From: Paenarthrobacter histidinolovorans
GTDB lineage: Bacteria; Actinomycetota; Actinomycetes; Actinomycetales; Micrococcaceae
NCBI RefSeq assembly: GCF_014647595.1
Contig: NZ_BMPM01000002.1
Span: 699,425-763,424 of the forward strand
Direction: 5' to 3'
Length of the DNA stretch: 64,000 nucleotides
The notes below the pieces were generated by a model. That model was not told the origin of the DNA, made no database searches, and saw nothing but the letters and a program-made list of their open reading frames with translations. This document shows, in pieces, positions 42,191 to 50,452 of this stretch (positions are counted from its first letter, which is position 1; each line of letters starts with the position of its first letter). The position numbers and the translations under genes are program-made.

Positions 42191-42973
42191 TTAGCCGTTG
42201 ACGCGGATGAAGACCGGGCCCGAGCCGACGTTGACGCTGAACAGTGCCGTGGTGGATCCGTTCCATCCGCCGTGGACTGCCATGCCGTTGCCGACATACA
42301 CAGCGATGTGTGCCTGGCCGGCCAAACCGCCGTTGGCGTAGTAGGCGAGGTCGCCGGGCTGCGCTTCTGCTGCGCTCACGGTGCGGCCAAGCGAAAGGTA
42401 ACCGGCAGGCCAGTCGTGGAAGTGGATGCCCACAGCTGCCAGCGAATTGGTGACCAGCATGGTGCAGTCCTGCGTCACACCGAGCTGGGCGTAGGCGGCG
42501 GCTGCAATGGCTGCGCCGAGTCCGCTGGACGCAGCCGGAGCGGCAGGTGCAGGGGTGGCAGTGTTGACGGCCAGTGAGGCGTTGGTTGCCGGAGCCGCGG
42601 TGGCCTTGGACGTCGTGGACGCCTTGGCCTCAACCTTGGCCGGAGCTTCTTCAACCACGGGAGCAGGAGCTTCCACAGTGGTGACCACGGGACGCTCGTA
42701 AGAGATGGCAACCGTGGAGTCCGCGGCGATGGTGGCCTGTGCTACAGACTGGACATCCAGGGCGGACGTCGACGTCGATTCGCGGTCGACATTCGTTTCA
42801 GCAGCATTGGCAGCGATACCGCTGGTCAGCACCAAGCCTGATGCTGCGGCGATGACTGCTGCCTGGCGGCCGACGCCACCGGCGTTGACGGTGACGGCCT
42901 TTGCGATGACGGCAAGCGAGCTGGTCTTGGGGGCCTCAGCGCGGTGCCGTGCAACTTTGTGTGCACTGGTCAT
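42191..42973 (-). CDS. NlpC/P60-like secreted peptidase, divergent
   Basis: Secreted protein of 260 residues. The N-terminus (HKVARHRAEAPK... VGRQAAVIAAASGLVLTSG, cleavage near IAANA-AE) closely matches that of the next NlpC/P60 gene, showing a common origin. After an Ala/Pro/Thr-rich linker comes a C-terminal domain with Cys in VTQDCTMLVTNSL and His in AGQAHIAVYVGNG. The usual PYxWGG segment and DCSG form are altered, so activity or specificity may differ from typical D,L-endopeptidases. Probably co-transcribed with the riboswitch-controlled gene upstream. Confidence 0.85.
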   Translation of the reverse strand: MTSAHKVARHRAEAPKTSSLAVIAKAVTVNAGGVGRQAAVIAAASGLVLTSGIAANAAETNVDRESTSTSALDVQSVAQATIAADSTVAISYERPVVTTVEAPAPVVEEAPAKVEAKASTTSKATAAPATNASLAVNTATPAPAAPAASSGLGAAIAAAAYAQLGVTQDCTMLVTNSLAAVGIHFHDWPAGYLSLGRTVSAAEAQPGDLAYYANGGLAGQAHIAVYVGNGMAVHGGWNGSTTALFSVNVGSGPVFIRVNG

Positions 42974-43067
42974 TGTTTTCTCTTTCGTATCCGCAGGCAG
43001 TTGGGGTACCTGTGGGTAGTGGGTCAGCTGGCAGGGGTACGTCAGCAGGCCCCGAATCGGGTTGTTT

Positions 43068-43799
43068 CTAGCGGAGGGTGAAGAACGAAGACGTGCCGGT
43101 GGAGGCCACGGAGTGCAGCAGGGTTCCCTGGCCCGGGTTCAAGGCGCTGATCATCATGCCGTTGCCGACGTAGATTCCTACGTGCGCACCGCCGTTCTGC
43201 ATGACCAGGTCACCAGGCTGTGGGGCGCTGGTGGGCTTCATGGCCGTCCAGGCGTTGACGCGGGGGATGCTGATGCCTGCCTGGGCGTAGACCCACTGGG
43301 TGAAGCCGGAGCAGTCCCAGCCGCTCGGAGTGGTTCCGCCCCATACATAAGGCGAGCCGATTCCGGTGTAGGCAATCGCTGCGAGCCCGGATGCTGCCGC
43401 GCTGGAGGTGGACTCCTTGGCTTCGGAGGACTGGGCAGTGACCGCGGTGGCTTCATCAGCCGTGCGCTCGGTAACCAGGGCTGCACGCTGGACAACCTTG
43501 GGGGCTTCCTTGGTTGCCACAATGGGGCTCTCGAAGGAAACGGTGGCTGTTGGCTCTGCGGTGACCACGGCGGTGGCAGCCAGCTGTTGGGTGCTGGAGA
43601 CTTCCGAGGTGGAGACGTCGGTGTCAGCGGCATGAGCCGGCAGTCCGACAGTGAGGACGAGGCCTGAGGCTGCTGCCAGCACTGCGGCCTGGCGGCCAAC
43701 GGTACCGGCGTTCGATGAAACAGCCTTCGAAAGAGTGTTCAGCGGGTTCGAACGAACCGATTCAGCGCGATGGCGCGCAGGGGTAGTGCGTGATGACAC
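43068..43799 (-). CDS. NlpC/P60 cell-wall endopeptidase
   Basis: Secreted peptidoglycan D,L-endopeptidase, about 243 residues. The start is placed at GTG 43799, which has GGGAGAGG eight bases upstream; the longer frame beginning at 43856 reads into the riboswitch 3' end. Signal peptide with a long n-region, cleaved near PAHAAD. The C-terminal catalytic domain is intact: GSPYVWGGTTPSGWDCSGF (Cys163), then PGDLVMQNGGAHVGIYVGNG (His). Expression should respond to c-di-AMP through the upstream riboswitch. Confidence 0.9.
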   Translation of the reverse strand: MSSRTTPARHRAESVRSNPLNTLSKAVSSNAGTVGRQAAVLAAASGLVLTVGLPAHAADTDVSTSEVSSTQQLAATAVVTAEPTATVSFESPIVATKEAPKVVQRAALVTERTADEATAVTAQSSEAKESTSSAAASGLAAIAYTGIGSPYVWGGTTPSGWDCSGFTQWVYAQAGISIPRVNAWTAMKPTSAPQPGDLVMQNGGAHVGIYVGNGMMISALNPGQGTLLHSVASTGTSSFFTLR

Positions 43800-43814
43800 G
43801 TAGGTAGCCTCTCC

Positions 43815-43985
43815 CAATGCCTGCGAGGTGAGCTGTCGGATTCGGATGGGAGTCATCCGGCCGCGCTGCTTCCTGGGAAACTTTGCGACTTAACCCCAAG
43901 GCCTTCATTCGAAGGCCAGAAGTGGTTCCCCCGCCCCTGCCAGACGATTTTTGCGAACGGACCTCGAGTGGTGGCAGAGCTAGGC
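43815..43985 (-). promoter_or_regulatory. c-di-AMP (ydaO-type) riboswitch before NlpC/P60 gene
   Basis: The minus strand shows the conserved elements of the ydaO/yuaA class in order: AGCTCTGCCA, GGGGCGGGGGAACCACTT, a variable hairpin GGCCTTCGAATGAAGGCC, TTGGGGTTAAGTC, and the 3' CCGAATCCGACAGCTCACCT-CGCAGGC. This element typically sits upstream of actinobacterial wall hydrolases (RpfA, NlpC/P60) and switches them off when c-di-AMP is high. Bounds approximate. Confidence 0.87.
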
Positions 43986-44110
43986 AATCCACTCAAGTGC
44001 ACCGGCCCCCTAAAAAGCCGATGCGCTCTGAAGGTTATAACAATTGAAAGCGAATGTCACATTCAGGTCACGAGGCCTGTCATCAATGCGAGAGAGCACC
44101 ATCAACTGGC

Positions 44111-44947
44111 TTAGAGCCAGCCCATGGGGTCAACGACTTCGCCGTTGACCTGAACTTCGAAGTGGAGGTGGCAGCCGGTGGAGGCGCCTGTGGTGCCGCT
44201 CAGGGCTACGGTATCGCCGCGGTTGACCGTCTGGCCCACCTGCACGTTGAAGGACGACAGGTGGTTGTACGTGGTCTCCAGGCCGTTGCCGTGATCCACA
44301 ACCACGCGGTTGCCTCCGCCGTACTCGTGCCACCCGGCAAAAGTCACTTTGCCTGCTGCAGCTGCGTGCACGGCAGTTCCGCACTGGGCCACGAAGTCCT
44401 GGCCGCGGTGGAAGTCACCGGTGCCGCCCGTGAGGGGGCTGACGCGGTAACCGAAGGGGGAAGCAGTGGTCAGGGTGTCAAGGGGGCTGCCAAGGGTGCC
44501 CACGGAAGAAGCACGCTGGATGCTTCCGGCGGACTGGGCGCTGAGGAGTTGCTTCAGCTTTCCGTCGGGGTCCGCGGCGGTGGCGACAGCTGCACGGCTG
44601 AAGTCGATTTTGGCTGACGCTGCAGCGGAAACCTCGGGCTGGCTGCTTACAGTGCCGCCAACGGCCAGGGCAGATTCCGACTGGCCCGATTCGGAGGTGG
44701 CCATGACGGGGCTGGTGGCCGGCAGGCCGACAGTCAGGGCAAGTCCGGTGGCGGCAAGCGCAACTCCGGCCTTCTGCCCGACGCCACTTGCTGCTGCAAA
44801 GTCGGCAACCTGGCGCAACGGGCTCTTACGGCGGCGCACCTGACGTTCGGTGTCGCGGGGCCGGATCTCCGTTACGACGCGGGCTGGCCGCAGCTCAGTA
44901 GCGGGGCCGGACGCACGGCGGCGGCCCCTGACGTTCTGCGATGTCAA
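44111..44947 (-). CDS. M23 family secreted metallopeptidase
   Basis: Secreted LytM/lysostaphin-type peptidoglycan hydrolase of 278 residues. TTG start with GAGAGGAA upstream. A long basic n-region (RDTERQVRRRKSPLRQ) precedes the hydrophobic signal (AGVALAATGLALTVG). The catalytic domain has the zinc ligands in DFHRGQDF (His, Asp) and GCHLHFEVQ (HxH). Controlled by its own c-di-AMP riboswitch, it is a second member of a wall-remodelling regulon with the NlpC/P60 genes. Confidence 0.93.
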   Translation of the reverse strand: MTSQNVRGRRRASGPATELRPARVVTEIRPRDTERQVRRRKSPLRQVADFAAASGVGQKAGVALAATGLALTVGLPATSPVMATSESGQSESALAVGGTVSSQPEVSAAASAKIDFSRAAVATAADPDGKLKQLLSAQSAGSIQRASSVGTLGSPLDTLTTASPFGYRVSPLTGGTGDFHRGQDFVAQCGTAVHAAAAGKVTFAGWHEYGGGNRVVVDHGNGLETTYNHLSSFNVQVGQTVNRGDTVALSGTTGASTGCHLHFEVQVNGEVVDPMGWL

Positions 44948-44966
44948 ACTCTGTTCCTCTCTGAAA

Positions 44967-45190
44967 AGCCTGCGAAGTTAGCTGTCGGATTCGGGTCAGA
45001 GAGTTCAAAGACCCGGTCCGCACGAAGCGCTCACGGCACACAGGTATCCCAGGAGGGACTTGCATCAATGGGCACTTCTGCTGCGGACTTCACCCCAAGG
45101 CTGCTTCTTTAGACAGCCGCTTGTGGTTCCCCCGCCTCTGCCAGTGGTGGTGGTTCACCCGATCCGCTGGCAGAGCTCGGCTCCGGATCA
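44967..45190 (-). promoter_or_regulatory. c-di-AMP (ydaO-type) riboswitch before M23 peptidase gene
   Basis: Second copy of the same element: AGCTCTGCCAGCGG and CTGGCAGAGGCGGGGGAACC, then hairpin CGGCTGTCTAAAGAAGCAGCC, TTGGGGTGAAGTCC and 3' CCGAATCCGACAGCTAACTT-CGCAGGC just upstream of the ribosome-binding site. It contains a longer insert (about 45010-45080) than the first copy. Bounds approximate. Confidence 0.87.
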
Positions 45191-45387
45191 GGTAACGCTT
45201 TGGTATCAGCGCTAGTAGATAACTATAGGGGATTAAGGCCCTTGGTAATAAATTCGTTATCAACAGAAACACGCCTGCGGCAGCGGGCCCTTATCACCAA
45301 TCTCGAAAAACCGCAGGTCACATGCGCGCAAAAGGCCCTTAAAGTGAGCTTTGACACTGATCGGAAGGCAGCTGGACAGGCGGTCCG

Positions 45388-46083
45388 TCAGTTGAGGGAC
45401 ACGAAGACGTGTGCGGCAACTTCAGGTGGGAGCTCCAATGCGCCCTCGATGCCGGGCACCCGGACGGAGATGTATTCGCCCACACGCTCAAGGGACACAG
45501 GGGCGCCGGGCCGGATTCCGCCCTCATCCAATTGGGTGAGGAGTTCCGGCTCCACCTGGATAGGCTCGGCCAGCCGTGTGACGACCACCCGGGAGTCGGA
45601 GGCGTAGCCGTCCATGGCCTGCAGGAGGTTGACATCGATCCTGGGGAACTGCTGGCCGGCCATGCCCCCCAGCGCCTCCAGTCCCGGGATCGGATTTCCG
45701 TAGGGAGACTCTGTGGGATGCTCAAGCAGTTCGTAGAGCCGGCGCTCCACGCGCTCACTCATCACGTGCTCCCAACGGCAGGCTTCATCATGCACGTAGG
45801 CCCAGTCGAGTCCGATGACATCGGCCAGGAGCCGCTCGGCCAAGCGGTGCTTACGCATGACTTCGGTGGCGCGCTTGCGTCCGACTTCGGTCAGTTCCAG
45901 GTGGCGGTCGTTGGAAACGATCACCAGGCCGTCGCGCTCCATCCGCCCGATGGTCTGGGAGACCGTGGGGCCGGAGTGCCGCAGGCGTTCGGCTATGCGG
46001 GCCCTGAGAGCCACAATGTTTTCTTCTTCAAGCTCCAAAATGGTCAGAAGATACATCTCAGTGGTATCGATCAGATCCGTCAT
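45388..46083 (-). CDS. ideR: Iron-dependent regulator, DtxR/IdeR family
   Basis: Metal-dependent repressor of 231 residues. Its N-terminal half resembles mycobacterial IdeR almost word for word: [37 protein letters not shown] (winged helix), [32 protein letters not shown] and [17 protein letters not shown] (metal ligands). The C-terminal SH3-like domain follows (about 155-231). It should repress iron-uptake genes when Fe(II) is bound. Divergent from serC with about 300 bp between the two starts, which holds both promoters and no other gene. Confidence 0.92.
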   Translation of the reverse strand: MTDLIDTTEMYLLTILELEEENIVALRARIAERLRHSGPTVSQTIGRMERDGLVIVSNDRHLELTEVGRKRATEVMRKHRLAERLLADVIGLDWAYVHDEACRWEHVMSERVERRLYELLEHPTESPYGNPIPGLEALGGMAGQQFPRIDVNLLQAMDGYASDSRVVVTRLAEPIQVEPELLTQLDEGGIRPGAPVSLERVGEYISVRVPGIEGALELPPEVAAHVFVSLN

Positions 46084-46337
46084 CCAGCTCAGCTCTCCTC
46101 GAACGCAGTTTCTTGCGTAATCTCCACCGTACCGCGTCCCATACCGGGGTGGGCGGTGCCACCGCCACCCTTGAACGCCAACCCCCAGCCTAGCTTATTT
46201 GGAATTACTCCGGATAATTCCGATCGCATTCCGGTCGCATCTTGTCCGTCTGCGTTCCACGTGGCGGACTATGACAGGCGCAGGTTCCTGCACACGGGCC
46301 GTGTCAGGCAGAATTGGGGTGTCGAAGGGGCAGCTGA

Positions 46338-47516
<1,179 letters not shown>

Positions 47517-47530
47517 CCCCCAACCGGGAG

Positions 47531-47572
47531 AAACGGAGCCGCCTGGGTCACGTCCGGGCGGCTCCCCCGTTT
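47531..47572. terminator. Bidirectional terminator between serC and MFS gene
   Basis: AAACGG-AGCCGCC pairs with GGCGGCT-CC...CCGTTT (9-bp core GGAGCCGCC / GGCGGCTCC, 13-nt loop) with A- and T-rich flanks on both sides, so it can serve both convergent genes. Confidence 0.8.
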
Positions 47573-47594
47573 AAGGCTCCAGCGCCAAGGCTCC

Positions 47595-48908
47595 TTAGCG
47601 AACCAGTCCAGGGCCGCCGTCGCCGTCTTCAGCAATTGGACCGGAGAGCAGCGACTCCACCCGGAAATGCCGGAGGCCGCGGGCCCTGCGATCGAAGCGG
47701 AGCCGCAGTTGCTTGGCCCGGATGATCCACACCAAACCCACGACGGCGGTGCTGACGCCGGCCACCGCCGCGACGCCAACAGCCCAGCGGGGGCCGCCCA
47801 CGTTGGCTACCCAGCCCACCAGCGGAGCGCCGATGGGTGTGCCGCCCATGAAAATTGCCATGTAGAGGGACATCACGCGGCCACGCATAACCGCCTCGGT
47901 GGTGGACTGTACGTAGCCGTTGGCGCTGGTTATCAGGGTCAGGGCGAACAGGCCACACGGCACCAAAGCGAGCCCGAACATCACGGCGTTGGGGGCCAGG
48001 GCTGCCAGGGCACTTGCCACACCGAAACCACCGGCAGCGGCGAAGATCAGCCTGAGGCGGGGCCGGCCACGGCGGGCGGCCAACAGCGCCCCGGTCACCG
48101 AACCGATGGCCATGACTGAGTTCAGCACCCCGAAAGCGCCTGCGTCCATGCCGAACTGCGTTCCCACCATCGCAGCAATGAACAGCGGGAAGTTGAGCCC
48201 GAAGGTACCCACGATGAAAATGGCCACCAGGACCACTTGGATATCGGGCCGGCTCCGGACGTATCGCAATCCCTCCCGGATCCGGCCCTTCCCGGCGGCC
48301 GCACGTGGCTGGGCGCGAAGGGACGCTACCGGTATGAGCTTCAGTGCCACAAGCATGGCCACAAAGGAAACAGTGTTGATGAGGAACACCCAGCCGGGGC
48401 CCACAACCACCGTCAGCACGCCGGACACTGCGGGGCCGATCATGCGGGCCACATTGAAGGAAGCGCTGTTCAGTGCCACCGCGTTGGACAGGTAGTCGTC
48501 GGTGACGAGTTCAGAGACGAACGTCTGGCGGACCGGCGCGTCCAAGGCAGTCACAATGCCCAGAAGCAACGCGAAGACGTACACGTGCCAGAGCTCAGCC
48601 ACGCCCAGCAACACCAGGATGCCCAGTCCGGTACTGAGCAAGGCCATGGCGATGAGCGTGATGAACAGCAGCTTGCGGCGGCTGTACCGGTCAGCGAGCA
48701 GGCCCGCCCAGGGGGCCAGGAACAGTTGCGGCCCCAGTTGCAGGGCCAGGGTTATGCCCATCGCCCCGGCATCATGGGCGGTCAGGTGGTCGAACACCAG
48801 CCAGTCCTGGGCAGTGCGCTGCATCCAGGTTCCGATGTTGGATATGAGCGCACCGAAAAACCAGATCCGGTAATTGAGGATTCCGAGCGACCTAAACGTG
48901 GACATCAC
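47595..48908 (-). CDS. Major facilitator superfamily transporter
   Basis: MFS exporter of 437 residues with about 12 helices (DHA3/enterobactin-exporter-like). Motif A-like loop LADRYSRRKLLF after helix 2, FVSELVTDDYLSNAVALNSASFN in the middle region and ARRGRPRLRLIF at the second-half loop. The C-terminal tail is soluble (RARGLRHFRVESLL). Substrate unknown. The position near serC, DUF3027 and csp parallels the arrangement in other actinobacteria as I recall it. Confidence 0.93.
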   Translation of the reverse strand: MMSTFRSLGILNYRIWFFGALISNIGTWMQRTAQDWLVFDHLTAHDAGAMGITLALQLGPQLFLAPWAGLLADRYSRRKLLFITLIAMALLSTGLGILVLLGVAELWHVYVFALLLGIVTALDAPVRQTFVSELVTDDYLSNAVALNSASFNVARMIGPAVSGVLTVVVGPGWVFLINTVSFVAMLVALKLIPVASLRAQPRAAAGKGRIREGLRYVRSRPDIQVVLVAIFIVGTFGLNFPLFIAAMVGTQFGMDAGAFGVLNSVMAIGSVTGALLAARRGRPRLRLIFAAAGGFGVASALAALAPNAVMFGLALVPCGLFALTLITSANGYVQSTTEAVMRGRVMSLYMAIFMGGTPIGAPLVGWVANVGGPRWAVGVAAVAGVSTAVVGLVWIIRAKQLRLRFDRRARGLRHFRVESLLSGPIAEDGDGGPGLVR

Positions 48909-48948
48909 TGTCCGCCGTCCGTTCAGTCACCCAGTCTTTCCGCAATGC

Positions 48949-49566
48949 TTATTCAGCCCCGGTTTCGTCGTTGTCCGCGGCGGGCTCTGCAGCCTCGTCG
49001 TCGTCCTGTTCGTCGTCTTCGTCGGAGGGCTCGGCAGCCTCGTCTTCGGCAGCCTGCACGGACTCTTCAGAGACGTCACTTTCAGTCTCTTCCACCAAAG
49101 GTGTCTCGTCCTCGGGCCGGACACGCTTGGCCCAGGGCACCCATTCGGGCGCCAGGATGGAGTCCTCGGAAGGCAGCAGCCCGAGCTCGCTCACGGTGAC
49201 GATCTTGGAACGGGAGTTTCGGGTCACCACGGCATACCACTGCCAGCCACCGTATCCGGCGAGCCTGGATTCAAACAGGTGGGTGACCACGCGGTCGCCC
49301 TCGGATTTGGCGCCAAGGTGCGCGCCCACTTCACCCGGTTTGGCGATGCCCTGTACAGCCTCACGGGCAGTATCGACGGCGGCCGCCAGGAAAGCGTCCG
49401 GCTTGCCTGTGCGCCACACAGGCAAACCGGCACGAGGCTTGCTTGCCGTGGGCTTCCGCGCGGGAGCTTCCCCGTTGCCGGAAGCCTGGGCACCACGAGG
49501 ACGTGCCCCGGTGTTATCCAGGACATCCTGTGCGGGCGTTGTTTCCTGTGCGGATTCCGAGGTCAT
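48949..49566 (-). CDS. DUF3027 domain protein
   Basis: Protein of 205 residues. The DUF3027 core is at about 45-150: PDAFLAAAVDTAREAVQ, VGAHLGAKSEGDRVVTHLFES, YGGWQWYAVVTRNSRSK and SILAPEWVPWAKRVRPED. The N-terminus is Lys/Arg/Ala-rich; the C-terminus (about 160-205) is a strongly acidic low-complexity tail. Found almost only in actinobacteria and commonly next to cold-shock genes. Function unknown. Confidence 0.9.
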   Translation of the reverse strand: MTSESAQETTPAQDVLDNTGARPRGAQASGNGEAPARKPTASKPRAGLPVWRTGKPDAFLAAAVDTAREAVQGIAKPGEVGAHLGAKSEGDRVVTHLFESRLAGYGGWQWYAVVTRNSRSKIVTVSELGLLPSEDSILAPEWVPWAKRVRPEDETPLVEETESDVSEESVQAAEDEAAEPSDEDDEQDDDEAAEPAADNDETGAE

Positions 49567-49574
49567 GGCCGGTC

Positions 49575-49958
49575 CTAGGCTTCCAGCTCGTCGGCAACCT
49601 TGCGCAGCGCCATGCTGATGGCCTTGGCCTTGTTGCCGTCGGGGTACTTGCCGGAGGACAGCGAACCGGAGAGGTTGTCCAGGACGGTGACCAGATCCTG
49701 CACCATCGGCGCAAGGTCCCTGGCATTCATACGCTTGGCCTTGGCGATGGACGGAGTCTTTTCCAGGACGCGAAGTCCCAGCGCCTGGGCACCGCGGCGG
49801 CCGTCCGCCACGCCGAACTCCACACGGGTGCCGGCCTTGAGCTCCGTTACGCCCGCGGGCAGGGACGTCTTGGGCAGGAAAACTTCCTGGCCGTCTTCAG
49901 CTGCGAGGAAGCCGAAGCCCTTTTCCTTGTCATACCACTTGACCTTGCCGGTAGGCAC
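49575..49958 (-). CDS. Cold-shock domain protein with C-terminal extension
   Basis: About 127 residues from a GTG preceded by GAAGAAGG; this yields the canonical MPTGKVKWYDKEKGFGF. The OB-fold has RNP1 KGFGFL and RNP2-like QEVFLPKT. Unlike 67-residue CspA it carries a 60-residue helical extension (MNARDLAPMVQDLVTVLDNL... AISMALRKVADELEA), as in mycobacterial CspB-type proteins. Likely an RNA chaperone. Lies 8 bp before DUF3027. Confidence 0.92.
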   Translation of the reverse strand: MPTGKVKWYDKEKGFGFLAAEDGQEVFLPKTSLPAGVTELKAGTRVEFGVADGRRGAQALGLRVLEKTPSIAKAKRMNARDLAPMVQDLVTVLDNLSGSLSSGKYPDGNKAKAISMALRKVADELEA

Positions 49959-50182
49959 GTAATCAACCTTCTTCGTTCTTGCAGTGGGAGACACGCCGGG
50001 CCGTTACCGCATCCGCAGATAGCTGCGGGATCGAAGGTGACAGCCCGGTCCGTGTTGGTCTGTTCCTTCAAGGTTATCCTGCCGGACCCCCTAATCCCGC
50101 TTTGTCGGCCATGCCCGGGCAAGCTGCGGCTTCATTTCCTTCGGCAGGCAGCCCGCGACGCTCTGCTGCTAGCGTTGACGGC

Positions 50183-50398
50183 ATGACTTCCCCGGGTTAC
50201 CGCCGCCCCCTCATGATTGCCGCCGTCGCCATTGCCGTCATTTCCCTGGCAGCTGTTGCCGCGGTCATCGCGGTGGCCTACAACGGTGGCGTGGCGCCCG
50301 TTTGGGTTACCTCCACCGCCCTTTATGGACTGCCTGTGGCCTTCATGCTCGCGGTGGTCCTGATGCTGGACGCAGTCCGGCAGCGCCGCCGCCAGTAA
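50183..50398 (+). CDS. Small two-helix membrane protein
   Basis: About 71 residues: short N-terminus (MTSPGYRRPLM), two hydrophobic helices (about 10-32 and 41-62) and a basic end (DAVRQRRRQ). No family identified. No strong ribosome-binding site; a leaderless transcript is possible. Conserved small membrane proteins at this place are known in related genomes, but coding status here rests mainly on composition. Confidence 0.6.
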   Translation: MTSPGYRRPLMIAAVAIAVISLAAVAAVIAVAYNGGVAPVWVTSTALYGLPVAFMLAVVLMLDAVRQRRRQ

Positions 50399-50452
50399 GA
50401 CCACCAACCCAGGATCGGGCAGGAGTTGCCGCGGGGCGGTAACGTTGGATTG

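Noticed and set aside
43800..43856. N-terminal extension of the NlpC/P60 protein to 43856
   Set aside because: This part is the 3' end of the c-di-AMP riboswitch and lacks a ribosome-binding site; GTG 43799 has one.
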